Assembly: GCA_008508345.1 (NCBI GenBank)
Contig: QNGE01001238.1
Location: 1-64,000 of the forward strand
Direction of reading: 5' to 3'
Origin: Paragonimus westermani
Lineage: Eukaryota > Platyhelminthes > Trematoda > Plagiorchiida > Troglotrematidae
Length of the DNA: 64,000 nucleotides
The first letter of the stretch is position 1, and the number at the start of each line of letters is the position of its first letter. The notes under the pieces are model-generated. The model was not told where the DNA came from. It made no database searches and saw only the letters and a list, made by a program, of their open reading frames with translations. Below, one piece after another: positions 45,306 through 58,300 of the stretch. Made by a program: the position numbers and the translations under genes.

Positions 45306-48300
45306 AGGGGAACTTGGGCGTCGGACAGTAAGGAATTCGTCTTGCCTAACAGCTTTTGTGCACGGTATGTCCAGCCAATCGCTGTCAAGTTTCCATCTTA
45401 ATTTTAAGTCATTCTTTTAGTTCTGTGTTTCTACTAGTTTGGACGTCTCCCAACTGTTTTCTTCCAAACGTTTTTCTTCTGTCATCGTTCTTTTTCACAC
45501 TACACCGATTCGAATGCACATTATAGTTTCGTTTTCTTCAATCCTTTCTTTTCCAGTGAGCCAATCGGTCAGATGGGACATATCTGTTACCTCAAGATCA
45601 TCCGTGCGCATCGTTTGGTGATGTGATCTGATGCTGAAGTGGTAATCCATCGCTATTTTGAAAAGGCAAATCACTACTCAGGATTTTTGATGTATTGATT
45701 ATTACACAAACTGCAGTACGATAATAGATTGTACTGTTTTGAAGATATGGAACCTAAGAGGAGAACTTGGTAAGATGATTCTCGAAGGAAACTGGACTGT
45801 CTACAAAGGTGCGTTACAAATTCATCTATGGAAGCCAGCTGATAATTAGAATGACTGGATTCTGTTATGAAATAGTTCAAAGTGGGGAACAAGCCAGAAG
45901 CTAGAGATCTTCATGTCATAAACTGCAGTTCATGTTACCCCGAACGATACGCTTAACAGATTTCAGTCTGATGAATGATACCTAGGTTTGTTCAAGTTAT
46001 ATAATCAGGAATTTGTTCTGGTTGAATGAATCAAAATGTTTCAGTCTCAGTTCAGGGCATTATGAGTAGCATGGGGAATAAAGCGGTGATGTATAATGTA
46101 GGCAGGAGTAAATGATGTGGTATAAGACAGAGCATTTTTGATCTGTCATCTGAGGACAAGTCGATGTGATTAGGTTGAGTGTCGGTTATGTTCGATGGTC
46201 AGGAGGTCACTTTTGGTAGATAAGGTGATTCTCCTCAAAGCACAGCACGTTTGCTCATTGTTATATTGAGGAATATGCATGAGGAGGATGTCAGAATAGA
46301 AGTGGGGGTGTACAAGTTGCCAATTCCTTTCGAATACAACGTAGTTGAAATTTTTGCAAGTGCAGTTTTCATGCCTCAATTTCTCTTCCTAGGAGCCGTG
46401 AAGTACGTGGCTCCCTATTGCTTAAAGACGGTGTATGAAACAAATCAGTTTTAGGCACTGCATTGAGAAGATACATACAACCTACATATGTGTGACCTAG
46501 TTGCTAGAACGCATTTGGACAGATAATATATGAATAAGACGATGGAACTAGGTAAAACACATCTGTAAATCTAAAACATCAGTTACACGTAGCACACAGT
46601 AATCACGACATTTCGTGACAAAAGATTTCATACCGGATGTGGACAAATAATGCCGACCCTAATTGCTAGTGCATGGTATGTCAAGTACATTGTTTTCAAA
46701 AATGGCTCTTGTGAATGAAGCCAATGGAGTTCGGATTGAGGGTAACGGTTTGAACAACAGCCAATAAACGACTTTTAGTTTGTTTTGAATGAACTACGTA
46801 GACTCACTCAGTCAGACGAAACGACTGGAAAACGCTGAAGGCAGATCCTGTTTCCATTACGTGAAAAGTAGATGCTTGACTGCGTGACTGGAACAAATCG
46901 CGACTCAGGTGTACCGAATGACGTTCTCAGGTGACTGCCGATAGTCTACTTGTGTTGTGAGCCAAGAACACAGATGGCTCAAGGGTTATTGATACGGAAA
47001 ACCAATACATGAGCTATGTGCTTCAACGTGACTACAAACAAAAACATTAATCTGCTCATGACACTGGTCTCAGAACGTCACAGTTGCTATGGTCGCCAGT
47101 GCTCGGTTCCCTTAAGTATCAAGTGCCATTTCATGCAATATTGCATTACACGCTTCTTGTATTTTCCGTGGCTAGTTCGATGCCAACGTCCATGCTGATG
47201 GCTTACTACTGGATAGTAGTGGTGAGTAGTATACTTCGATCGTTCGTTCTCACTATACCTGTTACACTACCTGGATTTGACACAGCATGAAAGAACATTC
47301 TGTCACTCAGCTGAAGGGCGAAGCTGGTAGAGATGTAGGTACAATACGTGAATGTGTCCAAAATATTTTTTGCTAATACCAAAACGGAGATTCTTTATTC
47401 TCCTTTCAGATATTCTGTCATCTTTAAACGGAACGAATTGATAAGCAGTCTTCTGTGTGATCCAATACACTGTGGCAACTGTAGTTCACTTGCATTCAGA
47501 GGGCTTCGTATAGTGTTTTTCTCAGAACTCATGCAGAGAGGTAGGTTTGTCGTCACTGTTATTCCATGGAGCGTATTTTTGTAGCTTCGTGCGCTACGAA
47601 ACGAATGGGACCAGCTTTTGTTTCATTGTCGTTAAACCACCGAAATGTGTGAATTAGTCAGTCCGAGTGCACTGTAGGTTTCAGAACACTCGCTTATCAG
47701 TACGCATTCGACAACACTTGATAAGGCAAAACCGCGCGCTGATCAGATCATGCGGCTAAGAGAGCTACATACAGCCTGAACGAGACACCCTACCATGGAC
47801 TCCGTATCAACAGCCAATCTATTTAAAAAACTATACTTATCATCAATTAACGCATTGTTTTAGTATATCACTGATTTCATTGGGAGTGCAGATGAATTAG
47901 AATCCCATGAACAACAACAGCTATTTTTGGACTAACATTAGAAAGATTTTAGTTGGCAAACTTCGAACTTACCCTTTAGCTTGTTGGCTAAGTTTGAGAG
48001 AGTTACTTTTAAGATAGATGTGTACAGATCCTTTTATCGGCTAAAGTGCGCCGTCCTCCAGATACTGTACATTGAAAACTCCTAAAATTTAATGCGGAGG
48101 CTTTCTACCCAAATCTCTTCTGCTGTAATATTTACCCGTAATGCATTCGAGGACTTGCCTATCTCAACGAGATAAATTCATCGACGTTATGATTCCTTTC
48201 GAATCTTATAAGTAACAATTCTCCCTTATCATTTTATCACAAAATCCTAGTTACCACTGGATTGCTGAGCACACATTTCAGTCACTTGTTGTTCTCATCC

Positions 48301-49149
48301 CGTTATTCCTGATTCTATTGCCACATTTGGGGTTTTTGTCTTCAACGCTTACGGTTTAATGCTATCACAGACCTTATTCCAATCTTTAACTCATCTCCAG
48401 CATTCCTGAACCGGATTACAGTTCCCATTCTGTCAAATATTTTTACCTAACCTGGTCAGTTCATGTGACAACGATTCTCGACCAGCTGAGAGATGCGGCC
48501 TCTGTCTCATTTATATTTTCATGTTATTCCCTGCCTTATCGCTTAAGTGATGACTATCAGCTCTTACTTTATCGGTCCAGCTCTCCTGTAAGTTTTTCTA
48601 CACTTGTCGTTAAAGTAACATTCTTATCAAAGTCACCCAGACGTATTTCTTACAAATCCAACCAATTTTATTTTCAACACCCGCGTTGATTGTGACAAAC
48701 TTTTTGAGTTGAATGGTTTCTACTCCTATTCATTCTATTTTCACAATGTTTCAATCCAACACGTCAGAAACGTGTTATTATTTGCATTTACGACAACACA
48801 GTAGAGTAATTTTCTTTCTTGTATGTTTGTTAACTGGCCGTGATTCATTTTTCATCAGTTTACCCGATAACACTTTATGCTATATTAACATGTGGTATTT
48901 GTGAGGACACTCTTACCACTACAAACACTCCACTTATTCTTTACCTGAGTCTTTTTTTACTTGAATTTAGGTTCATGATGTTGTCACGTGACGTTGGCAT
49001 GCTCAGCTACCTCTTTCTAACCTGTACTCTCTATATCAACGATCATCATGAGGAGGTGTATAAGTGCTGCGTGCAAAGACTGAGATTGGTAAGATTGTTG
49101 TTCTCTGTAAAATTAAGCAACCAACCATTAAGATTAAGTATTTTATAAA
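45306..49149. other. Intergenic, nothing recognised; 3' side probably LRR gene 3' UTR
   Basis: AT-rich sequence without exon, repeat or RNA signal that I can support. The last hundred or so bases would be 3' UTR of the minus-strand LRR gene. Confidence 0.5.
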
Positions 49150-49372
49150 TTAAAATGCAACATTAACAGTGACGATACGTTTGATAAAGTCTTTTGTCAA
49201 ATCTGGCCGTCCATTAATCCGCGAGACACGCGACCAGTCCACATATTTCCATGTAATCACTGTTTTATTTTTCCGTGTGTGCTTCCTGAATACAGTCCCG
49301 TCAGACTTCCATAAGTCTCCAGCTGGTGATTTACATGTGGGAACACAAGCCAGGTTGTTTCTTGTAGTTTGC
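49150..49372 (-). CDS. LRRC72: LRRC72-like terminal exon (probable)
   Basis: From acceptor CTACACAAAG the frame enters with one base, completing TGG (Trp) with exon 2, and runs 73 codons to TAA at 49150. Features: LACVPTCKSPAGDLW, VFRKHTRKN, TWKYVDWSRVSRI. The VF-x-basic and W-x5-W-x2-V spacing resembles the C-terminal end of LRRC72 as I remember it. Strand, order and phase support membership, but the acceptor has a weak pyrimidine tract. Confidence 0.55.
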
Positions 49373-52300
49373 CTTTGTGTAGACAACAACGGAAAAATGC
49401 AGTCAGACACATGGCTGGACAGCAATAGATTGAACTACAAAATGCATATATATGGTTCGCATTTTATTGCGAATTTCGCGTTCAGGTAAAAGTTTCCAAC
49501 CACTGCTCTTCGAAACATGATATTTAATTCCACTCGCTGTCCTGTTTCAACCTACTGGTAAACCACATCCTTATCCGAACCTTCAGTTCAGGTACGGCCT
49601 TCGTACTTGTGGGTCGAAATTATTAACTGCTATCCTACTGACCTCACACCAGTCTTAACCGAATTATATACGATTGGCCGCTTGCTTCCGGAATTATCTT
49701 TTTCGACAGTTGCCTCCGCCGTGGACTCGGCGCCTATTTGGAGCAGCACGATGGGTTAAATACATCCGGAGTGATTTTATTTTACGTGATGGTATTCCAA
49801 GCCTGCCCATTTTCCCGAACTACTTGTGCCCAACTTGGATTCGTATGACCGTATTTTCGAAGTGCTAGCTAGCAGTATCTATTTTACAGATATACCGCAC
49901 TGTTTTGGGGTTACTGGTGTGAAATACCTCCCTGTTGCTCAGTTTGCATATCCAGGCACACAAAATTGCGCATCTCCGACCACAAAGATGCCATTATTTC
50001 TCCGATCGGACATAAGAATTCACGTGGCCAGAAAATTAACCCGAATAAAAATTATAAGGGAAAGTCCGTGATCTACTTCAAACCAAAATCCACTTAAAAT
50101 TAGTCAGAGATTTGGTCAATTTCAGGTCGAACACCACTTACATTTGACCACAGTCTTAGCATTCAGGTAGAACTCCAAGTCAGCCTCCTTCGAAAAGAAA
50201 TAAGTAATCCCAGTTTCGCTGTTACTGGGGCTCGTCAGTAGTGCGTATACTTGTGACGACTGGGATTATTACTCCGACCACTCTCTCGTAGAGCAAACGT
50301 GTTGACCACTGCGCCAATGACTTCACATTAGGCACGACCGAAGTTTCATGTGTGAACGTTCAATCATATCCGCTTGTGAGAGATGATCAGGTTGCCTGAT
50401 CTTCTCGATAGGAGACCCGGTAATTGTCCCGTTAACTTCAGACGATAACCCTGCTACTAAGAGTTCTGAGATAGGTCGAAATCTGCGATCACATTAAGCC
50501 TGCAATACGACATTTTACCCAAATCCTCGACTACTTGTCAGTAGTCTAAAACGTCGTCCAACAGATTTAAGTATTGTAGACATGGGCTCCAGCACACGCA
50601 AGATGATACCACTAAACTCGCCCATAGTTGTGTGTCTGCCAGTAATTGTGTTCAGTCTTCCTGAGAGTAGGTCTGCAATTCTACGAGGTTAGAAGGAACA
50701 CGACAGAAATTAATCTTGAAAATTTCCTATTTAGTTGGATTTTTCTGATATTTCAACAGAGCGAATTAATAGACTGTCAAAGAGCTGTGACCCCAACTAC
50801 ACTGTCTAGCTGCGTCCGCTGCGAGTTATTCATCATGCCATAGCTGAATCCGAAGAGCTAATGGCGCTGCAACAAGCCAGCTACGGCATGAGTGAGAACT
50901 CAGTTAGACTACCCCCCGACCGAGACAAATGCACACGCCTGCAGTCGTTTTCTGAGACTCAAGGAGTTGATAAACACAAGCGCAGGAGTATTCCTGTACA
51001 CAACGTGCCTTCTACAAAAAGCGCTGATGCCGCTAACCAAGTAGTGCACATCCTTGACTAGTGGAAATTCTTAGCGTCACCTATCAATCTGTCTAATCCA
51101 AGTCATCGGAGTTAGCCGCCTGCATCGGCCCGTTTACTTAACCTCGGCAAAGGCACTTCGAATTCTGAAAAATAACCGTTTTAACAACAGAAGTGACGAA
51201 ACAGACGCATGTAACTAGGTCAGCAGCCCACTCACGGCTGCCTATTGGAATTTTGTTGTCGTTTTGACACAAAAAAATAATCGGATCCGAGTAGAAAAAA
51301 CAATATACTTTCAAGAAACCCAGTGTGATTGCCACTAATATTGTCTCAAGTGACCTTCCCACAGATTTCACGTCCAGTCCAGGAGTTAAAAAAAACCGAT
51401 TGATTGCCACCCTCATGTAGGGGATGGCGACATCAAGGCAAGCTGCAACATATCTCGATGAATTCTCTTAGGCAGATTCATCTGTCATGCATACCGCATG
51501 CGGATAAAGCGCTTCTTGGTAATGTTTTTACACCAACTTGGCTTCAAACTTTTGTAAACCAGACAAATTTCGTGACCTCTGTTCCCGCAGAAGCCCGCTT
51601 TTGGTAGGCGTCACACAGAACCGGTGTAGGAAGGAAGTACGGGATAGCAAACTGTTCATCTCCGGTATGACAGTGTCCCACAGTGATGAGAAAGTCGCTA
51701 AAAAAGGTGTTGTAGCACCTTATTTGGGACCACACCTAAATACCTCAAGTATTTGTAACAAAGTGCTGTTGGGTCTTTAGGAATCAGTTTGGCAAGTAGT
51801 TTGCGTCACTCAAAACTTCGTTTGTTTGATTGGTGTGATTTGCAGATCGCCTTTTCTCCATACAGATGCCAGCATATTCTTGCATGAAGCCCTGCATATA
51901 ATACTATCTTCGGTTATGCTCAAACATTAGTATTGGGAGATCACCTGCATCTAGACGTTACAAACGTCTTCCTCCGCCGGAGATTTCTTGAAGAAGCAGT
52001 AATGAAAGCCGAACTATTCCAGCATGTCTAAGACCACACGAGGTGACGGGTGGGTCAAGGGCCGTTTTGTAGTGACTACATTTTTACCGACAAGGTAGAC
52101 ACGGTAAGTAATCCAAATGTCAGCCGCACTTGGTCGTAATGATCACGGGATAATTTACTTCAGCTATTTAGGCGGAACTAGGCAATATGTTTACCAGAAT
52201 ACCGGTCTAAAGGCTTATTACAAGGCAAATTTCGCAGAGAAGATAGCTTAGCAAAATTGAGTGGTCTGACTCCTTTACTTCACTCAGTCTAGATTATCAC

Positions 52301-55300
52301 TGGCAGAATTGAGGAAATCACTGATACTTCTAAAAACCATGTTTCAGCAAAGTGTTCCTGGCTTATTAGAAAGCCTAGACGCATGCAGAGTAGAATCAAA
52401 CATTGGATTACATTGAATCACTCAGCTTGGAACATATACCAACCAGAACAAACCGAACTTGCAGTTGTTGAGTATGTCGTGTGGCGCGATTTTATCAAGA
52501 CTGCTATCAGAGAAGATCGATTTTGCTACCAACACGGTCTTGTTCAAAATCTGAATCCTAAAAATTTTCTCTGTATCGAAGCCGTAAAACACACAGGGTG
52601 TAAGGTTGGCATTTCTCATCCGCAAGCTTCTAGTGGATTTATCAGTGCAGACACACAGGCGGCCAACACCCTGGACAAACAGTACGCAGATGCACATAAC
52701 TGTAAATCACGAACGACTTGTGAGCACATAGGCAGTAAATTAAATGAACTGCCCGACATTTCAGTGTCATTAATCAGAATCAAGATAGGGTACTTACCAA
52801 CCCACAAATTACCTGATGCAAACTTGATAACTCCTGTGGTCTTAGAAGACTGCACCCGGGAATTAGCAGAACCGCTTACAGCACTTTTCGATCGCTGTTT
52901 GTCGACTGGCCGTCCATCAGAAGCCTGGGAATAGTTTATTATCACACCCATCTTCAAAGATAAGCACAGAGACGGTCCAGCAAACTATTGACTAAAATAC
53001 TGCACAGCTTATTAGATGACTCTCCCCAGGCCAAGGTTAAAGACCTCCAACTCGTCACCGAAGAGTAACATGTTTAGACGAAGGCTGCAGGCGCGAGATT
53101 GGCCACAGCTGTGGTTTGGCCTGAATTTTCCAAAGCCTTTGACAGTGTGAATCATCTCATCTCATCTTGCTATAGAAACTGAATTCTTTTGGCCTTTATA
53201 AGCATCTACTCAGGGCAGTCCACGGCCAACAACGTCTTTCCGCAAAGATAAACCTTAGAACCCCTGTTATCCATTCTCTTCGTTCTTGAACTATCCAATA
53301 TAGTCAAATCACTGAATTGCTCTACACCGACAGCAAAATGTTCTGGCGAGTTTTAGGGTACCCAGGAGATACGATGAATTTACAGGACGATTTCAACTGT
53401 CTAAACTGGTGGTGTATAAAAAATAACTTACCGCTCAATATTAACAACTGTTAAGTCATTCGCGTCCACCATCCACATTGCACTGACTACTACCTTGATG
53501 ACATGAAGTTGCTCGTGTCAGCAGGCCAACCGGACCTAAAGGTTATACTGACAAACAGTTTGACCTTGTCTAAAAATTGTGTTGCCATGGCTAAAAAGGC
53601 TCCACCAACCCTAAAATTTCTAGAAAGAACTCGTGGAACCTTCCACCCCGAAGCATTTCCTACTATGTTCACTTCCATAATCCGCTCATTTCAGAGAAGG
53701 GACATACAGGCTTGTGTTATTTATCTTAAGAAAGATTTGACATTTACTGAAAGTGTTCAGAAACGTGCCACTGGAATAATTATTGGGCTCAAGAGACTCA
53801 CCTACCAGAAGAGACTGACGGAATTACTTCAGTTCTCAATAAATTTCGGAAACCTCACGGAGGGGACCTAATTCTTACCTAAAAATACTCCACACACCCG
53901 GGTCCTCCATTGGCACATCTCCTCTCGCTAAATAAAGATAAATGTTTGAGAGTTTACTCGCTAAAAAGCGTTTCACAGTTAGGGTTTGTTCACATTGGAA
54001 CGCGTTGCCCAACTCTCCGGTCACGGGTGAATTGGCTGAAAGTGTTAAACTGTTACTAGGCAGCCTGTATTACAAGTCCACTAACAGTTATTCTAGCCCA
54101 GCCTCATAAGTCATTGACTACATATGTCTGAGTGAATGTTGTTTCGGTGTTTATTGCTGAAATGATTGAAGCCAGTAGATTTATTGAATTTATCATGGCT
54201 TTAGTTCCATTCACCTTTTCTTTATACGTATGAAAGGCCAGCACACTCCATCACGTATAGGCTTTCACTGTGTCAGCATCAATCTCCGGTATTATTAATT
54301 ATCAACAAACAAAACATATCTCGACCTGTTAGACGGGGTTGGTGATTTCAGTCTAGTACAGTTGGTGGAGAGCTTGCCGCGTCGAGGCATGCTGTGTCTG
54401 CCGTTGGTTCGAATCCAGCTAAAGCCCTGACTTTTCACAATTGGGTCTCATCTAAAACCGCAAATCTGCCAGACTGCTTTTTATCACTACGCTTCATTGT
54501 CAGTAAGACTTATTACTAATGTATGTAATGAAATTCAAGCATCATTTTGACTGGACTACATTAATCAATAGTCCACCGGTTTCACTGCACAACTGTGACA
54601 GCTGAATAGCAAATTCTGTGTTAGCAATTATGTTACCGGACTGTTTTCATAGAGACTAGCCGGAAGCATTAGTCAACGCCTGTTGCGTCCGGCTGAGTGT
54701 GGCGAATCCCTATGTGTCGTCCTTATTTTTGCAAATCAAATCACTGCACAATGGCCTAATGCATAATCATGGGGAAGTTCGTGGATTTTTCCTCCCTGAC
54801 TCTCTTCAGTTAGTCCTGGACTTTGGTTGCAGTAACTATTTAGGATACCGCTATATTTCCTCACCCAGGCTGGACTTCTTATACACTATATCAAAATGGG
54901 TCTGCTATCTTATGACTGAGTTTGTTGTGGCGTTCAGACTATTGATCGCTGATATAACAGGTGGTTGGCATGGACAAGGTACCACAACATGAGAAACCTC
55001 ACCACTTGCATCCAAAGGCTACTGTCCGCAGTATTAGTCGGTCAATTTTCATTATTTCAATGCGAGCCTTCTTTTTCTCAATGGATTCAACGAATTGTCG
55101 ATCGAGTACGTGAAGCTGAGAATGGGCGGTTAAAATGTAGTGTTTGTACGAGGAGTTTTGCGTCAGCATATTCCCGGAAAGATCCAGTTCTTTCAAGCCA
55201 TGAATGGAACGTGTTTCTGTTAGGAAGTTCTGTTTAAAAAAGAAAGTGCTGACAGTGTAATGAAAATAAAATTACAAACAGACTTGGTGTTTACTCCCGT

Positions 55301-58300
55301 GTTTTAGTTATCTCCTCATTGCGTTTATTTCAGTGCTACTGAATCGAATCTATTTGCTTGGTTTCCCGTTGAAATGTTTACTTAATCTATCAGAACAGAC
55401 TAACATGTGTTTCTTGCAAGGAATACGTTTATACGCGGTAGACCGACGAACAGGCCCCCCCAATCAAATTGGGTAGGAGAAGGGGCACAATACATCGCTG
55501 AAACCACACCCAAACCAGCCGGCACGGTTTTCCTCAGAAGTGTTGCAGTCGAAATCACATTGCAATGTGATTTCGATTGTAACGCTCCTGAGGAAGGCCA
55601 CCCGAGGTGGTTGAAACGTAGAGTATTACAACTTGCTCGTAAAGTTGTGTTATTCCCAATCTGTTTATCAATAACATGTTAAACACGACGCCCAAACTAC
55701 TCAACTTCATTCGTACTACATTTGGTGCGGATATCTTATAGCCGGCCTAGTGGTGTAGGCGCACCTTAGGTCAAGCGGCTCGGCTCCATCACACCAGTGT
55801 TTTGACCACCACGGCCCACGATCAATAACAACTGGCTGCTGATGTATTTTTAGTCACCGGTGCACACTCGTTCGCAACCTAGCGTTGCCCATAATGCGCT
55901 GAAACGTTTAAACGCACTGTCTGGACAGTTAGTTTCCAAACAATCTTTTGATAATTTATAAAATCGCTTCGTTTCTGAATGCAGCCTTTGTTGTCTATCG
56001 TTTGATGAAATCATTATATTGATGAGAAAGTATCGTATTTTTAATATGTACGTTTCCAGGCGCTGGTGCATACACGTTCCCAGCCCAACGTTGCTTCTCG
56101 AGCGTTGAAACGTGTACAGGGACACATCTCTATTTCTGTGGTCTCAGCAGTGAGTTAATATTTGAAAGCGTATTTCAATGCAAACTATGAAACAGAGCTT
56201 CACGACAGAGGGTTTAGAGGTACTAACTGGGAAATATGTGGACTGCGAACAGTAGTCTATTATTAAGAGAATCTAAATAGAGGTATGCCTCCAGACGCAA
56301 TGCTGTGCAAGCAGACGGTAGTAAGAAAGGTGATAACAATTCCGTGGAAATCACCGCATGCCATACACAGCGACGTACCAAGAACATCCAGAAGACCATT
56401 GAAAAGCCATCAACAAACTTGTCATTCTCGATGGCAGGGAGACAGATAAATGTTACATGCCACAACTAAACGAAAGCCAATTGGTAATCCTGGCTTGTTT
56501 TTATTAATTAGGCAGCTCGTGCAAACGTTCGAAGAAGTAACCAGAACTAGCACGAGACCCTATAAGCGTCAAAGTTGTAGAATAATCTTGGGCGGCACTT
56601 TCCTAGTGACAGGTTTAACCACCGTCCTCAGTAACAGCATCTATCTTACTTTTTTGATTATCCGATATTTACCTATACAAGAAATGACCTTATGTAAAAC
56701 ATGCTTTATGGTGCATAGTAGGCGACAAACCGGAAGCTGAGAAGTTCTCTAGCGTTTCACATTCAACAATAAAGCATCTGGAGTTTGATGTTCCGACTGT
56801 TACTGACGCGAAAAGTGTCTTTTCAATTCACAAACACTATTGCAGTTGCTTTCAGGAAACCCGTGAAACCTTGTAGCTTATTATCGAAAACCATTTGTAT
56901 TGCAGTTTGTTCACATCACCAAACACCCATAAAATTAATTGTTAAACTTGTTGCTTTGTGTTTCGCTTGTCTATTTGTCTGACCCATGTTTTTCGCAGCA
57001 TTGCTAGGACCACCGCGCGCACAGTTTACCCATCCGTTCATATAGCACTGTCAGACATTCCCTCAGGCCGACGACATAGCAACTCTGTGTCGAAGATTTT
57101 TGGCTATTCTATTCACACACGTCATGCCTATTGTTTACAATCCTACAAAAACAGTCCGCTTCTACCCTTCGGACTCATTCCAATTAGTCAGTCTTTTTTA
57201 TGATCGCTGGCCTAGAAATTGGATAGCAGTTGCGGCTGATTTTTTGATGGTTAGGCTAGGCACAACTCGCTACAAGACTTTGAACTTTGCATCATTGGCT
57301 GAAAGGAATTCACATACATTCTAAACGTGACTTCTAAACAAAAACACTATGCCCTGAGAGTTTCTAACTTTGATACAAATTCACATAGGAATTATTTCAA
57401 TCAAGCAGAGTGGTGCACGCTTTCTCACACTATAGTGGCCTATTAACAACTTTTTGATTGAATGTGTTCTACAATTTTATGATAAGTTAATCCTAACAGT
57501 AGAAATTTATCTTGTTAACTGCCCTCAGTTTCCGTGACTTGTCACATAGGCACCGGATGAATACAGTAATGGGTCGGCATTGCACCAGAACTAACCATTA
57601 AAATTCACTCACATGCACGTCTCAGCTTGGTCCCGTTGGTTCCCCGCAAACCCAGGATAACGGACAGGTTGGCTTGAAAAGCAGATTCGCTTATCGCAGA
57701 GAGATCCAGGCACAAGCCCAGGGTACACTTACCTATAACATAGGTCCTTGTTTTGTTTCATTAATCTGGTGCTATCTAGATTGCCAGAATGTATGCATGT
57801 ACGCATGAGTGTATGAGCTGTCATATGTGGACCGGCCTCGGCCGGCTAAACCACAACGGACTCTACTGACGCACCTCTAAGTCTGAATTCTTCAGGTTTA
57901 CGGTTGATACGGCGTGTGGGGGTGGAACCGCAAGTGGTACGCCGAAGGTCAGATATCCGCAGATATCCTTTGACTATGGCCACTGTAACAGGCTATTTCT
58001 CAAACGAATACCGCTGTGTCGTGTATGTATACGTCTCACAAATCAGGCTTTCGAGTCAGAGACTGTGGGTGGGGTCCTCCAAGAAAGCACTGTTTCTTTT
58101 TTTCCTTGAGTTAGTTTGCTGAGTCATAGATTCCGACCGATGCTCCTCATTTCAATCTTAGGCGTATTGGTGGACCCAGGATGCTGTCCATCGTATTTTG
58201 TTGCGTATTTTGCTAGATCGATGCAACACTGAGGGTCAGAACACCGCACCGCACTGACCAAAATGAAAATGGGCTGTTACGGCAATGATTTTGCAGTCAT

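Noticed and set aside
54965..55237. 90-codon plus-strand frame with CSVC motif
   Set aside because: It lies antisense to LRRC72-like exon 2 and is a shadow frame.
55735..55830. tRNA-like stretch with CTAGTGGTGTAGGCGCACC
   Set aside because: It has a D-arm-like phrase but no convincing B-box or second copy in the window.
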